64,000 nt of DNA, taken from Candidatus Flexicrinis proximus. GTDB lineage: Bacteria; Chloroflexota; Anaerolineae; Aggregatilineales; Phototrophicaceae. The stretch spans positions 372,001 through 436,000 of the forward strand of contig JADJQF010000033.1 of the NCBI GenBank assembly GCA_016712885.1, given 5' to 3'. Position 1 is the first letter of the stretch; each line of letters opens with the position of its first letter. Both the position numbers and the translations under genes were made by a program. The notes below the pieces were generated by a model. The model saw nothing but the letters and a program-made list of their open reading frames with translations, was not told the DNA's origin and made no database searches. Below are positions 8,195 through 16,636 of the stretch, piece by piece.

Positions 8195-8265
8195 ACGGGG
8201 CTGTGCTTGTCGGGTACACCCCCCTGTTGTACATACAATTCCGACAACTTTTCTGAGGAGGACCG

Positions 8266-9945
8266 ATGAAGCGCAATATTCGTTTCACCCTTGTCGGACT
8301 CGTGCTGGTGCTGAGCCTCGCAATGGGCTTCAGCGCGGGTGCGCAGGACGGCACGACTTTGGTCATTGGTTGGGAACAGGAGCCGCCGCTCTTGACCCCG
8401 CGCAGTGACATGGCCTTTGCTTCGCTGATGGCGAACTTCTATCAGCGCGACGTGTGGAACTGGGACGTCAACCGGGCAATCTTCCCGGAAATGGCCGCCG
8501 AAATCCCGACCGTCGAAAATGGCATGGTCGAGACCCTCGAGTCTGGCAACACTAAGGTGACCTACAAGCTCCGCGAAGGCATGAAGTGGTCTGATGGCGA
8601 AGCCGTCACCAGCGCCGACTGCGCCTTCTGGCACGAAGTCACCATGGACCCCGCTATCCTGACCTTCCAGCGCGGTTCCTATCCCGAAGTCGTCGAGAGC
8701 TTTGATGTCGTCGATGACCTGACCTTCAGCATCACCTACAACACCCCGTGGCCGGATTACCAGTTCCAGTCGACCGCCACCTGCGGTTACCCGGAACACA
8801 TCCTCCGCCCTGTGTTGGATGCCGATGGCACCCTCGACAACGCCCCGTTCTTCGCGGGTCAGGGCGTCGTCGGTTATGCCCCGTACGTCCTCAGCGAGTG
8901 GCTCATTGGCGATAGCATCACCTTCACCGCCAACCCCAACTGGGACGGTCAGACCCCGGGCTTCAGCACTGTTATCCTCAAGTTCATCACCGATACCGCG
9001 CAGATGCAGAACGCGCTGGATGCGGGCGAAATTGACGTCGCCTTCAACTTCAGCGACGACCTCGTAGCCGGTTATCAGGCCATCGAGAACACCGAAGTCT
9101 TCAGCACCGCCGGTGTCTTCGGCGACGCCCTGTGGATCAACTACGGCAACAACCGTGGCCCGATCGCCCCGGCGCTGGCTGATGTCAATGTCCGTATGGC
9201 CCTTGTCCATGCCATTGACCGCGCCACCCTGGCCGAGCAGCTCGTCGGCCCCGGCACCGGTGTCCCCGCTGCCTGGCATCCTGCCGCCTTCGTCCCCGAA
9301 GACGTCACCCCGCTGGGCTACGATGTGGCTAAGGCCAACGAACTCCTCGACGCCTCCGGTTGGGTCGACAGCGATGGCGACGGCGTGCGCGATAACAACG
9401 GCGTGCCCTTCGTGATCCGCTTCTTCACCACCGACCGTCAGATCCGTAAGGACTATCAGGTCGCCATTCAGGAATACTGGTCGGCTGTCGGCGTTGCTTC
9501 GCAGCTCCTCCCGGTCCCGGCCACCATCCTGTTCGCCGACTACCTCGAGCGCGGTATCCTCGATACCGGTGACTTCGATGTCTCGCTGTTCGCCCTGAGC
9601 GCCAGCCCGCTGTCGCCCTTCGCCGATGCGCCCGATTGGTTCGGCTGCGGTGGTATCCCCACTCCGGAAGAACCGAATGGTAACAACGGTTGGGGTTCGT
9701 GCAGCCCTGAATTCGACGAGCTCGACCTCCAGGTCGGCAAGACCGTCGATCCGGCCGAGCGTCTCGCTCTGGCTCAGGAAGCGGTCCGCGAGTTCACCGG
9801 TGAGCACTTCTGGGAAGGTCTCTACCTGCGTCCGACCTGGTACGCAATCAACACCACCGTTGTTGATCCCGCGACCGCTAAGGACGTCGGTACCCTCTCC
9901 AGCAACTACTTCAACAAGATTGAGTTCTGGGCTCCGGCCGGCTAA
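8266..9945 (+). CDS. ABC transporter substrate-binding protein, family 5 (peptide/oligosaccharide type)
   Basis: The 559-residue protein has a signal peptide (MKRNIRFTLVGLVLVLSLAM, cleavage near AGAQ at about 27) with no lipobox cysteine. The SBP_bac_5 pattern follows: YKLREGMKWSDGEAVTSAD (about 104-122), NVRMALVHAIDRATLAEQL, DVAKANELLDASGWVDSDGDGVRDNNG. It captures peptides or oligosaccharides outside the membrane and delivers them to the permeases downstream. The ribosome site (GAGGAGG) is strong, and a stem-loop follows the gene, fitting higher expression of the binding protein than of the permeases. Confidence 0.92.
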   Translation: MKRNIRFTLVGLVLVLSLAMGFSAGAQDGTTLVIGWEQEPPLLTPRSDMAFASLMANFYQRDVWNWDVNRAIFPEMAAEIPTVENGMVETLESGNTKVTYKLREGMKWSDGEAVTSADCAFWHEVTMDPAILTFQRGSYPEVVESFDVVDDLTFSITYNTPWPDYQFQSTATCGYPEHILRPVLDADGTLDNAPFFAGQGVVGYAPYVLSEWLIGDSITFTANPNWDGQTPGFSTVILKFITDTAQMQNALDAGEIDVAFNFSDDLVAGYQAIENTEVFSTAGVFGDALWINYGNNRGPIAPALADVNVRMALVHAIDRATLAEQLVGPGTGVPAAWHPAAFVPEDVTPLGYDVAKANELLDASGWVDSDGDGVRDNNGVPFVIRFFTTDRQIRKDYQVAIQEYWSAVGVASQLLPVPATILFADYLERGILDTGDFDVSLFALSASPLSPFADAPDWFGCGGIPTPEEPNGNNGWGSCSPEFDELDLQVGKTVDPAERLALAQEAVREFTGEHFWEGLYLRPTWYAINTTVVDPATAKDVGTLSSNYFNKIEFWAPAG

Positions 9946-9976
9946 CTAACGCCTCTGCCTGGTACTGCAAGGACAA

Positions 9977-10005
9977 GGGGACGCTCCACTGGGGGGAGCG
10001 TCCCC
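9977..10005 (+). terminator. Stem-loop between binding protein and permease genes (attenuator)
   Basis: GGGGACGCTCC (9977-9987) pairs perfectly with GGAGCGTCCCC (9995-10005) around a 7-nt loop. There is no T tract, so it more likely stabilises the upstream mRNA or partly stops transcription than ends the operon. Confidence 0.6.
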
Positions 10006-10043
10006 TCGTCTCACCCCCGTAAGACCATCTGTGGGAGACCGCC

Positions 10044-11096
10044 ATGAGCAAATACGTGCTTCAGCGCGTGCTGCAAGCCATTCCGTTGCTAATTATTGTA
10101 ACTATTGTCGTTTTCTTGTTGAGTAAAGCCTCTGGCGACCCGCTGGCCTATCTCGCTCAGGACCCGCGCGTGACCGAAGCCGACCGCCACCTCCAGCGCG
10201 AGAAGTATGGGCTCAATGACCCCATTCCGGTCCAGTTTGTCACCTGGCTCGTCGGCGACGACTGGCGCCTGCGTGACCTGAACGGCGACGGCGAAGGCGA
10301 AACGGCCGGCACGCAGATGGGCATCATCCGCGGCGACTTCGGCGAATCGATCCGCTATAAGCGCCCGGTGCTTCAGGTGTTCGGCCAATACCTGCCCAAC
10401 ACGCTGATCCTGATGTTCTCGCAGTATGCCGTCACCATCGTCTTCGCGCTGACCATCGGCATCTTTGCGGCGCTTCGCCAGTATTCATTCGCCGATAATT
10501 TCATCACCTCTATTTCGTTTATCCTCCACTCGATGCCGGTCTTTCTGCTCGCCCTCCTGCTCGTGCAGATCCTCTCGGTGCAGTGTCGCCCCCTCATGAC
10601 CAGTCTCGGCATCGACCCTGGCGCCTGTCTCCCCGTCCAGGGCATGTACGATACCCGCGGCGACCGCTCCTTTGATGAGCTTCTGCGCCACCTGGTCCTG
10701 CCCGTCGCCAGCCTGGCCTCGATCAGCATCGCCGGCTACAGCCGCTTTATCCGCGCGTCCATGCTTGAAGTCATCAACAGCGACTACATCCGGACCGCCC
10801 GCGCCAAAGGCCTTCCTGAGCGCCGCGTGACCTTCCTGCACGCCCTCAAGAACGCCTCTCTCCCACTCGTCACCATCGTCGCCCTCGATATCCCCTTCCT
10901 GCTCGGCGGCGCCGTCATCACCGAGACGATCTTTAGCTGGCCCGGCATGGGCCGCGTCTTCATCGAAGCGGTCGGCTTCCCCGACCCGCCTCTGCTGGTT
11001 GCCTTCGTCATCATGACGGCTGTCGCGGTGGTGATTTTCCAGTTGTTCGCCGACTTGCTCTACAGTTGGCTCGACCCCCGCATCCGGTTCGGCTAA
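10044..11096 (+). CDS. ABC transporter permease, DppB/OppB type
   Basis: The 350-residue membrane protein starts with the DppB N-terminal helix (MSKYVLQRVLQAIPLLIIVTIVVFLL) and carries the EAA loop (TARAKGLPERRVTFLHALKNASLPLV, about 250-275), the contact point for the ATPase. It forms the channel with the next gene. A 30-residue insert rich in Asp/Gly (WLVGDDWRLRDLNGDGEGE) lies in the first periplasmic loop. It is separated from the DppC gene by 13 bp. Confidence 0.92.
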   Translation: MSKYVLQRVLQAIPLLIIVTIVVFLLSKASGDPLAYLAQDPRVTEADRHLQREKYGLNDPIPVQFVTWLVGDDWRLRDLNGDGEGETAGTQMGIIRGDFGESIRYKRPVLQVFGQYLPNTLILMFSQYAVTIVFALTIGIFAALRQYSFADNFITSISFILHSMPVFLLALLLVQILSVQCRPLMTSLGIDPGACLPVQGMYDTRGDRSFDELLRHLVLPVASLASISIAGYSRFIRASMLEVINSDYIRTARAKGLPERRVTFLHALKNASLPLVTIVALDIPFLLGGAVITETIFSWPGMGRVFIEAVGFPDPPLLVAFVIMTAVAVVIFQLFADLLYSWLDPRIRFG

Positions 11097-11109
11097 GGCC
11101 CAAGAGACA

Positions 11110-12069
11110 ATGGCATCCACAAGCACACTCAAACCATCCCCCAATGTCGTCAAGCTTGACAGCAAACACGAAGAAGCCGAATCGCTGTTTCGTATCACGC
11201 TCAAGCGCTTCTTTCGTCATCGCATGGCGGTCATCGGCCTGGTCATCCTCGGTTTCGTCCTGGCTTACGTCACTGTTGGCTCGCTGTTTGTCTCCGAAGC
11301 CTACTCCAATGACGTCGAAGTCACCCGCCGCTTCGAGCCGCCCAGTGCCCAGCATATCTTCGGCACCGACGAAGTCGGCCGCGATCTGTTCGCCCGTACA
11401 ATCTACGGCGGCCAGATTTCTCTCGCCATCGGCATCTTCTCCGTCGCCATCTCGATTACCATCGGCACGGTCGTCGGCCTCGTCTCCGGCTATTTCGGCG
11501 GCTGGATCGACTCGATCCTCATGCGCATCGTCGAAGCCCTGCTCGCCATCCCGACTCTCGTGCTGCTCATCCTGCTCCAGCGCAGCCTGATCGGCAACAC
11601 CGCCACCTTCGCCGTCTTCGGACGACAAATCTCGATCACGGTCGTCGCCATCGTCCTCATCATCGGCGGCTTCAGCTGGCTCGGTCTCAGCCGCATCGTC
11701 CGCTCGATGGTCCTTTCCTTGAAAGAGCAGGAGTTCGTCCTCGCCGCCCGCGTCGTCGGCGCCAGCGATTTCCGCATCATCTTCGGCCACATCCTCCCCA
11801 ACTGCGTCGCGCCGATTTTCGTCTCGGCCACCCTCGGCGTCGGCAATGCCATCGTCACCGAAACCGCTCTCGGCTTCCTCGGCTTCGGCGTCCAGCCGCC
11901 TACCGCGACCTGGGGCAACATCCTCAGCCGCGCCCGCGAGATCGTCGATCAGGTGCCCTGGATGTGGATGGCCCCCGGCCTGTTGATCACCCTCACCGTC
12001 CTCTCCATCAACTTCATCGGTGACGGCCTGCGCGACGCCCTCGACCCGCGCTCCCGCAAGGGCAGCTAA
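11110..12069 (+). CDS. ABC transporter permease, DppC/OppC type
   Basis: The 319-residue protein has the DppC hallmarks: RFFRHRMAVIGLVILGFVL first helix, HIFGTDEVGRDLFARTIYGGQISLAIG (about 77-103), EAA loop EFVLAARVVGASDFRIIFGHILPN, and WGNILS near the C-terminus. It pairs with the DppB-type permease. No ATPase genes follow, so the transporter must use ATPases encoded elsewhere. Confidence 0.92.
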   Translation: MASTSTLKPSPNVVKLDSKHEEAESLFRITLKRFFRHRMAVIGLVILGFVLAYVTVGSLFVSEAYSNDVEVTRRFEPPSAQHIFGTDEVGRDLFARTIYGGQISLAIGIFSVAISITIGTVVGLVSGYFGGWIDSILMRIVEALLAIPTLVLLILLQRSLIGNTATFAVFGRQISITVVAIVLIIGGFSWLGLSRIVRSMVLSLKEQEFVLAARVVGASDFRIIFGHILPNCVAPIFVSATLGVGNAIVTETALGFLGFGVQPPTATWGNILSRAREIVDQVPWMWMAPGLLITLTVLSINFIGDGLRDALDPRSRKGS

Positions 12070-12104
12070 CTGCTCCCCGCTTGCACCGGTCTCCCATTGA
12101 ATGC

Positions 12105-12132
12105 AAAATCCCCGCCTCGACGGGGATTTTTT
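12105..12132 (+). terminator. Rho-independent terminator of the ABC operon
   Basis: AAAATCCCCG (12105-12114), loop CCTCGA, CGGGGATTTT (12121-12130), then more T. A classical strong terminator. Confidence 0.9.
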
Positions 12133-12142
12133 GCGCCTGGCG

Positions 12143-12196
12143 CCGGGAGTCGAGAGTGACAACCCTCTCGCGGAGCGCGGAGGCAGCGCCTCTGCA
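12143..12196 (+). repeat. Structured repeat element, module A only
   Basis: Contains GAGTCGAGAG-TGACAA-CCCTCTCG (one base short) and a diverged GGAGGCAGCGCCTC hairpin. It sits just after the ABC operon terminator. Confidence 0.6.
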
Positions 12197-12277
12197 AAAA
12201 TCCCTCCAGGCCCATAACCACGCGTCTCCATCCGCGTTACAATATCCCCCATACCGTCCTTTAGTGGAGAGAACACC

Positions 12278-13891
12278 ATGTCCGATCAATTCAAATGGTG
12301 GCAGAAGGGCATCGTCTACCAGATTTATCCGCGCAGCTTCCAGGACTCCAACGCCGACGGCATCGGCGACCTGCCGGGCATCATCGACAAGCTGGACTAT
12401 CTCAACGACGGCACCGAAAACTCCCTCGGTGTCGATGCCATCTGGATCAGCCCGTTCTACAAGTCGCCCATGAAAGACTTCGGCTACGATGTGGCCGATT
12501 ACTGCGACATCGACCCCATGTTCGGCACCCTCGACGACTTCGACCGGCTGGTAACCGAGGCGCACAAGCGCGGCATCAAGATCATCATCGACTGGGTTCC
12601 CAACCATACCAGCGACCAGCACGCCTGGTTCCTCGAATCCCGCTCCAGCCGCGACAACCCCAAACATGACTGGTATATCTGGCGCGACCCCAAACCCGAT
12701 GGTTCGCGTCCCAACAACTGGGGCAGCATCTTCGGCGGCCCCGCCTGGGAATGGGACGAGGCGCGCCAGCAGTACTACTATCACATGTTCGTGAAGGAGC
12801 AGCCTGACCTCAATTGGGCCAATCCCGCCGTCTACAGCGCCATGACCGACGTCCTCCACTTCTGGCTCAAGCGCGGCGTTGATGGCTTCCGCATGGATGT
12901 CGTCTATCTCATCCACAAGGCCGACGGCATGCCCGATAACCCGATCGACCCCAACGCCGACCCCAACCTGCCCGAAAATGACATCTTCAGCCGCCAGATC
13001 CACCTGTACGACGGCGCGCAGCCCGAAGTCCACAAGTACATGCGCCGCTTCCGCGAGATCACCGACCAGTACGGCGACACCACTATCGTCGGCGAAATCT
13101 GGGAAGACGACCTCGCCAAATGGACGTCCTACTACGGCCCCGAAGACGATGAGCTTCAGCTTCCTTTCAACTTCCGCCTCATGCAGCTCAAGGAGTGGAA
13201 CGCCTCGGTCGTCCGCCGCTCGGTCGAAGACCTGGAAGGCGCGCTGCCTGAATTCGCCTGGCCCAATTACGTCCTCGGCAATCACGACCGCAAGCGCCCC
13301 GCCTCCCGCGTCGGCAGTCAGGCCCAGGCGCGTGTTGCCCAGATGCTCCTGCTCACCCTGCGCGGCACGCCCACCCTCTATCAGGGCGACGAGCTCGGCA
13401 TGGAAGAAGCCTCCATCCCCCCGGAGCAGTGGGTTGATCCCTGGGGCATCAACCTCGGCATCACCCGCGATGGCTGCCGCACCCCCATGCAGTGGGATGA
13501 CAGCCGCTACGCCGGTTTCTCCACCGTCCCGCCGTGGCTGCCCGTCCAGGACGACTCGATCTGGCGCAATGTCACCGACATGTCCAAAGACCCGCGCTCG
13601 TTCTTCACCCTGGTGCGCCGCCTCATCCACCTGCGCCGCGCCACGCCAGCGCTCAACGTCGGCGAATACCGCGCCCTCGGCTCCGCGCCTGAAGGTGTTT
13701 ACGCCTATATCCGCGCCCACGGCGCCGAGCGCGTGCTGGTTGCCCTCAACTTCACCGCCGAGCGTCAGGTCATGATCCTGCCGGACAGCGGGACGCTGCT
13801 CATCAATACCCACCTTGACCGCGACGGCGAACTGACCGGCGGCACGCTGGAGCTCCGCCCCGACGAAGGCGTCGTCATCGCCCTGGCCTAG
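12278..13891 (+). CDS. GH13 alpha-glucosidase (oligo-1,6-glucosidase-like)
   Basis: The 537-residue protein has the full GH13 set: KGIVYQIYPRSFQDSNADGIGDL at the start, region I DWVPNH (105-110), region II GFRMDVV with nucleophile Asp207, acid/base Glu273 in GEIWEDD, and Asp337 in GNHD. The loop QPDLNWANP (about 175-183) is typical of GH13_31 and similar exo-alpha-glucosidases. It lacks a signal peptide, so it acts in the cytoplasm on imported oligosaccharides, fitting its place directly behind the ABC operon. Confidence 0.9.
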   Translation: MSDQFKWWQKGIVYQIYPRSFQDSNADGIGDLPGIIDKLDYLNDGTENSLGVDAIWISPFYKSPMKDFGYDVADYCDIDPMFGTLDDFDRLVTEAHKRGIKIIIDWVPNHTSDQHAWFLESRSSRDNPKHDWYIWRDPKPDGSRPNNWGSIFGGPAWEWDEARQQYYYHMFVKEQPDLNWANPAVYSAMTDVLHFWLKRGVDGFRMDVVYLIHKADGMPDNPIDPNADPNLPENDIFSRQIHLYDGAQPEVHKYMRRFREITDQYGDTTIVGEIWEDDLAKWTSYYGPEDDELQLPFNFRLMQLKEWNASVVRRSVEDLEGALPEFAWPNYVLGNHDRKRPASRVGSQAQARVAQMLLLTLRGTPTLYQGDELGMEEASIPPEQWVDPWGINLGITRDGCRTPMQWDDSRYAGFSTVPPWLPVQDDSIWRNVTDMSKDPRSFFTLVRRLIHLRRATPALNVGEYRALGSAPEGVYAYIRAHGAERVLVALNFTAERQVMILPDSGTLLINTHLDRDGELTGGTLELRPDEGVVIALA

Positions 13892-14033
13892 GCCTCCACG
13901 CCACTGCCAGAGGGTGACACACCCTCTGGACTCCCTCACCTGCGAATTTGAGGGACTTGTCCCTCAAATTCGCCGTAAGAGGTGCAGGAGTGCAAACTCC
14001 TGCCGGGGGTTTGGGGGTGGAACCCCCACGTCA
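13892..14033 (-). repeat. Structured repeat element with perfect 15-bp central palindrome
   Basis: Order on the plus strand is inverted module A (CCAGAGGG-TGACA-CACCCTCTGG), module C, module B. Module C is GCGAATTTGAGGGAC (13942-13956), loop TT, then the exact complement (13959-13973). It starts one base after the GH13 stop codon. Confidence 0.75.
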
Positions 14034-14065
14034 CATTTTTCGGGCAGCGCCCGCCGTGTTCGCCG

Positions 14066-14296
14066 TTAAATCAGCGCGTTGAAGTCTTCGATCGTCAGCG
14101 CGGCGATCCGGCAGATGTTCTTGATCGTGCCTTTGTAGAGTGTCTTGTGGTTGGGGATCGAAAACTGCGCGTAGGGGTCGTCGCGCCGCACGTAGATATG
14201 ACTGCCCTTCTGCCGGATCACGTAGAAACCGATCTTCTGCAGCGCCGCGATCGCCTCGGCGCCGGAAATCGCCGGCAGTTTTGGCTTGCCGCCCAC
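14066..14296 (-). CDS. hicA: HicA-family toxin (mRNA interferase), solitary
   Basis: From GTG at 14296 the 76-residue product fits HicA exactly: KLPAISGAEAIAALQKIGFYVIRQKGSHIYVRR, with the catalytic His33 in GSH, then IPNHKTLYKGTIKNICRIAALTIEDF. The dsRBD-like fold cleaves mRNA. The start is 4 nt after the epimerase stop codon, so it is cotranslated. No HicB antitoxin is encoded on either side. An extended frame that begins inside the epimerase gene is not believed. Confidence 0.8.
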   Translation of the reverse strand: MGGKPKLPAISGAEAIAALQKIGFYVIRQKGSHIYVRRDDPYAQFSIPNHKTLYKGTIKNICRIAALTIEDFNALI

Positions 14297-14300
14297 GCGC

Positions 14301-15242
14301 TCAGGCAAGGAATTCGTAGAACGCGACCGTCCGCCGCAGCCCCTCGTCAAAGTTGACGATCGGCGAAAAGTCCAGCAGGTCGCGCGCCTTATCGACCGCG
14401 GCCTGGCTGTGCTTGATGTCGCCTTCCCGTGCCGGCAAAAACTCCGGCTCCAGCTCCGTCCCCAGCAGCGCATTGATCTTGTCCACCAGCGCCAGCAGCG
14501 AGACCTGCCCGCCGGTTGCCAGGTTCATCATCTGGCCGACCGCATCCGGTGACCGCGACGCCAGCAGATTGCCATGCACCACGTTGTCGATGTAGGTGAA
14601 ATCGCGGCTTTGCTGGCCGTCGCCGTAAATCGTCGGCCGTTCGCCGCGCAGCATCGCCGTGATGAACCGCGGGATCACCGCCGCGTACTGGCTGGCCGGG
14701 TCCTGGCGCGGGCCGAACACGTTGAAATAGCGCAGGCACACCGTTTCCAGCCCGTATACCCGCGTGAACACCTGGCAGTACATCTCGCCCGCCAGCTTCG
14801 CCACCCCGTACGGCGAGATCGGCTGCGGCGTCATGTCCTCGCGCTTGTACTCGCCTTCCTGCTCGCCATACGCCGACGACGATGCCGCGTAGACCACCCG
14901 CCGCACCCCCGACTTGCGCGCCGCCTCCAGCACATGCAGCGTGCCGGTCACGCAGTGGTGGTGCGTTTCCAGCGGAAAGTCGATGCTCCGCGGCACGCTG
15001 GGCAGCGCCGCCTCGTGGAAGATCGTATCCGCCCCTGCCACCACTTCCGGCAGCCCCGGATCGGTGATGCTCATGTTGGCGAACGTCAGCAGTTTGCCGT
15101 GCTTCGCCATCAGCCGGTCCACCGACTCGCTCTTGCCGGTCAGCAGGTTATCCACAATCGTGACGGTGTTCCCGTCGTTCAGCAGCCGCTCGGCGAGATG
15201 TGATCCGATAAATCCCGCGCCGCCCGTGACGATATAATGCAT
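14301..15242 (-). CDS. NAD-dependent nucleotide-sugar epimerase (UDP-GlcNAc/UDP-glucose 4-epimerase type)
   Basis: The 313-residue extended SDR has the NAD-binding motif TGGAGFIGSHLAERLL (6-21) and the active-site YGVAK after SSSAYGEQEG (Ser/Tyr/Lys triad near 124-150). RYFNVFGPRQDPASQYAAVIPRF and YGDGQQSRDFTYIDNVV are typical of UDP-hexose 4-epimerases of the WbpP/GalE type. It makes activated sugars for surface polysaccharide. It directly abuts the sugar-1-phosphate transferase gene (0 nt), consistent with one pathway. Confidence 0.88.
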   Translation of the reverse strand: MHYIVTGGAGFIGSHLAERLLNDGNTVTIVDNLLTGKSESVDRLMAKHGKLLTFANMSITDPGLPEVVAGADTIFHEAALPSVPRSIDFPLETHHHCVTGTLHVLEAARKSGVRRVVYAASSSAYGEQEGEYKREDMTPQPISPYGVAKLAGEMYCQVFTRVYGLETVCLRYFNVFGPRQDPASQYAAVIPRFITAMLRGERPTIYGDGQQSRDFTYIDNVVHGNLLASRSPDAVGQMMNLATGGQVSLLALVDKINALLGTELEPEFLPAREGDIKHSQAAVDKARDLLDFSPIVNFDEGLRRTVAFYEFLA

Positions 15243-16250
15243 TTAGCTCACCTTTAGTTGGGTGTTGATACGAATCTTTGCCGCGACGACGTACAGCAGC
15301 GCGACCAGCGCCGCCAGCGTCAGCGCCAGCGGCCAGCTTGCCAGCCAGCTCAGCGCCAGCCCTGCCGCCCCGAAAAACACGCACATCGTGTACAGGATAA
15401 ACAGCACTTTGCGGTGGCTCAATCCCAGGCTCATCAGCCGGTGCGAGGTATGGTCGCGGCCGCCTTGCCCCGGCGGGCGCCCCTCGGCGATTCGCGTGAA
15501 CACCACCAGGTTGATGTCGAACGCCGGCAGCCACAACGCCAGCAGCGGTACCATCCATTTCGGGTCAGGCGTCCCCTGCACCATGTCCAGCTTGATCGCG
15601 ATGATCGACAGCACGAACCCCAGCGTCAGCGCCCCCATGTCGCCCATGAACGTGCTGCTCGGCGCGAAATTGTAGATCAGGAACCCTAGTGCGCTCCCCA
15701 GCACCGCCGCCGACAGCAGGCTCACCAGTACCAGCCCCTGACTCAACGCGATCAGCAGGAAAAACAGCGCCGAGATCGCGCTGCTGCCGGCCGCCAGCCC
15801 ATCCATATTGTCCTGAAAATTCACCGCGTTGGTGATCGCCATGATCCAGAACGTCGTCAGCACGCCGTCGATCAGCCCGACCCCCGTAAACTGGAAGCTG
15901 ATGCCGGAGATCACCACGCCGGCCCCGGCCAGCGCCGCCGCGATGAACCGCGTGCGGATCCCCAGGTTATACCGGTCGTCCAGCAGCCCCAGTACCGCCA
16001 TGAACACCGCCCCGGCCATCACCGCACCCAGTTGGCGCAGATACAGCGGCGGACTGAACAGCACCAGCGCCAGCCCGATCCCCACACAGATCGCCAGCCC
16101 GCCCATCAGCGGCATCCGCCCGGTATGGATATTGCGGTTGTTCGGGACCGCCACCACCCCCAGCCGTAACGCGATCTGTCTCGCCACGGGCGTCAGCCCC
16201 AGCGACGTCACAAATCCCATCACCAGCACGGGGAAGAATTGTACGTCCAT
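15243..16250 (-). CDS. Undecaprenyl-phosphate N-acetylhexosamine-1-phosphate transferase (WecA/TagO, MraY superfamily)
   Basis: The 335-residue polytopic protein shows the superfamily motifs in order: LGLLDDRYNL (Mg site), NFQDNMDGLAAG, FMGDMGALTLGF, and FTRIAEGRPPGQGGRDHTSHRL. It starts lipid-linked glycan synthesis by moving a sugar-1-phosphate from UDP-sugar to polyprenyl phosphate at the membrane. ATG at 16250 gives the expected short cytoplasmic start; the frame stays open upstream but that part is not homologous. It begins 8 nt after the zinc-ribbon gene stop. Confidence 0.9.
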   Translation of the reverse strand: MDVQFFPVLVMGFVTSLGLTPVARQIALRLGVVAVPNNRNIHTGRMPLMGGLAICVGIGLALVLFSPPLYLRQLGAVMAGAVFMAVLGLLDDRYNLGIRTRFIAAALAGAGVVISGISFQFTGVGLIDGVLTTFWIMAITNAVNFQDNMDGLAAGSSAISALFFLLIALSQGLVLVSLLSAAVLGSALGFLIYNFAPSSTFMGDMGALTLGFVLSIIAIKLDMVQGTPDPKWMVPLLALWLPAFDINLVVFTRIAEGRPPGQGGRDHTSHRLMSLGLSHRKVLFILYTMCVFFGAAGLALSWLASWPLALTLAALVALLYVVAAKIRINTQLKVS

Positions 16251-16258
16251 CGTCTGGA

Positions 16259-16573
16259 CTACGGCTTTTTCGGACGGGGCGTGCGCGTCGTGCGGCGCGG
16301 CGCACGTTCGCTGGCCGGCGCAGGGGCGGCCGGGCGTTCTGCGGCCTGTGTTCCGCTGTCGCGCCGGCGGCGTCGGGCCGCCCCCAGCATCAGATACAGG
16401 CGCTTGACCGCCTCGCGATCGAAGTCGCGGTTCCCGCACACGTCGCATACGCGCGCCGGCATCTCCGGCACGCTGACCAGCTTGCCGTTCTCAATCACCG
16501 TATACGGAAGCTGCGTCGCGCGCATCAAGCCGATTTGACAGCGTGGGCAAGTAGAGCGGGCCAGCTCAGGCAT
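16259..16573 (-). CDS. YgiT/MqsA-type zinc-ribbon protein
   Basis: The 104-residue protein has CPRC (9-12) and CDVC (43-46) zinc knuckles separated by a beta-rich stretch with VPEMPARVCDVCG, as in the zinc-finger part of MqsA-type antitoxins. The C-terminal 35 residues are Arg/Pro/Ala-rich and likely disordered. It has no toxin partner beside it, and lies in the envelope operon between signal peptidase and WecA-like genes. Function not assigned. Confidence 0.6.
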   Translation of the reverse strand: MPELARSTCPRCQIGLMRATQLPYTVIENGKLVSVPEMPARVCDVCGNRDFDREAVKRLYLMLGAARRRRRDSGTQAAERPAAPAPASERAPRRTTRTPRPKKP

Positions 16574-16636
16574 GCGTGTCGCCCTTCCCCGGATAGCTCC
16601 GGCCTAATTGATCTATTGTAACGCGATTCCGCTTTG

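Noticed and set aside
8161..9807. 548-codon minus-strand frame opposite the substrate-binding protein gene
   Set aside because: Antisense shadow; the plus frame has a signal peptide, a strong ribosome site and SBP_bac_5 motifs.
11011..12279. 422-codon minus-strand frame opposite the DppC-type permease gene
   Set aside because: Asp/Gly/Glu-rich antisense of a membrane protein gene; the permease has clear motifs.
12014..13939. 641-codon minus-strand frame opposite the GH13 gene
   Set aside because: It mirrors the GH13 gene frame, and high GC3 produces long antisense frames. It lacks homology; the plus frame has full catalytic motifs.
14297..14473. Extended N-terminus for the HicA frame inside the epimerase gene
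   Set aside because: The epimerase is real in that region, and HicA begins at the GTG 4 nt behind its stop codon.
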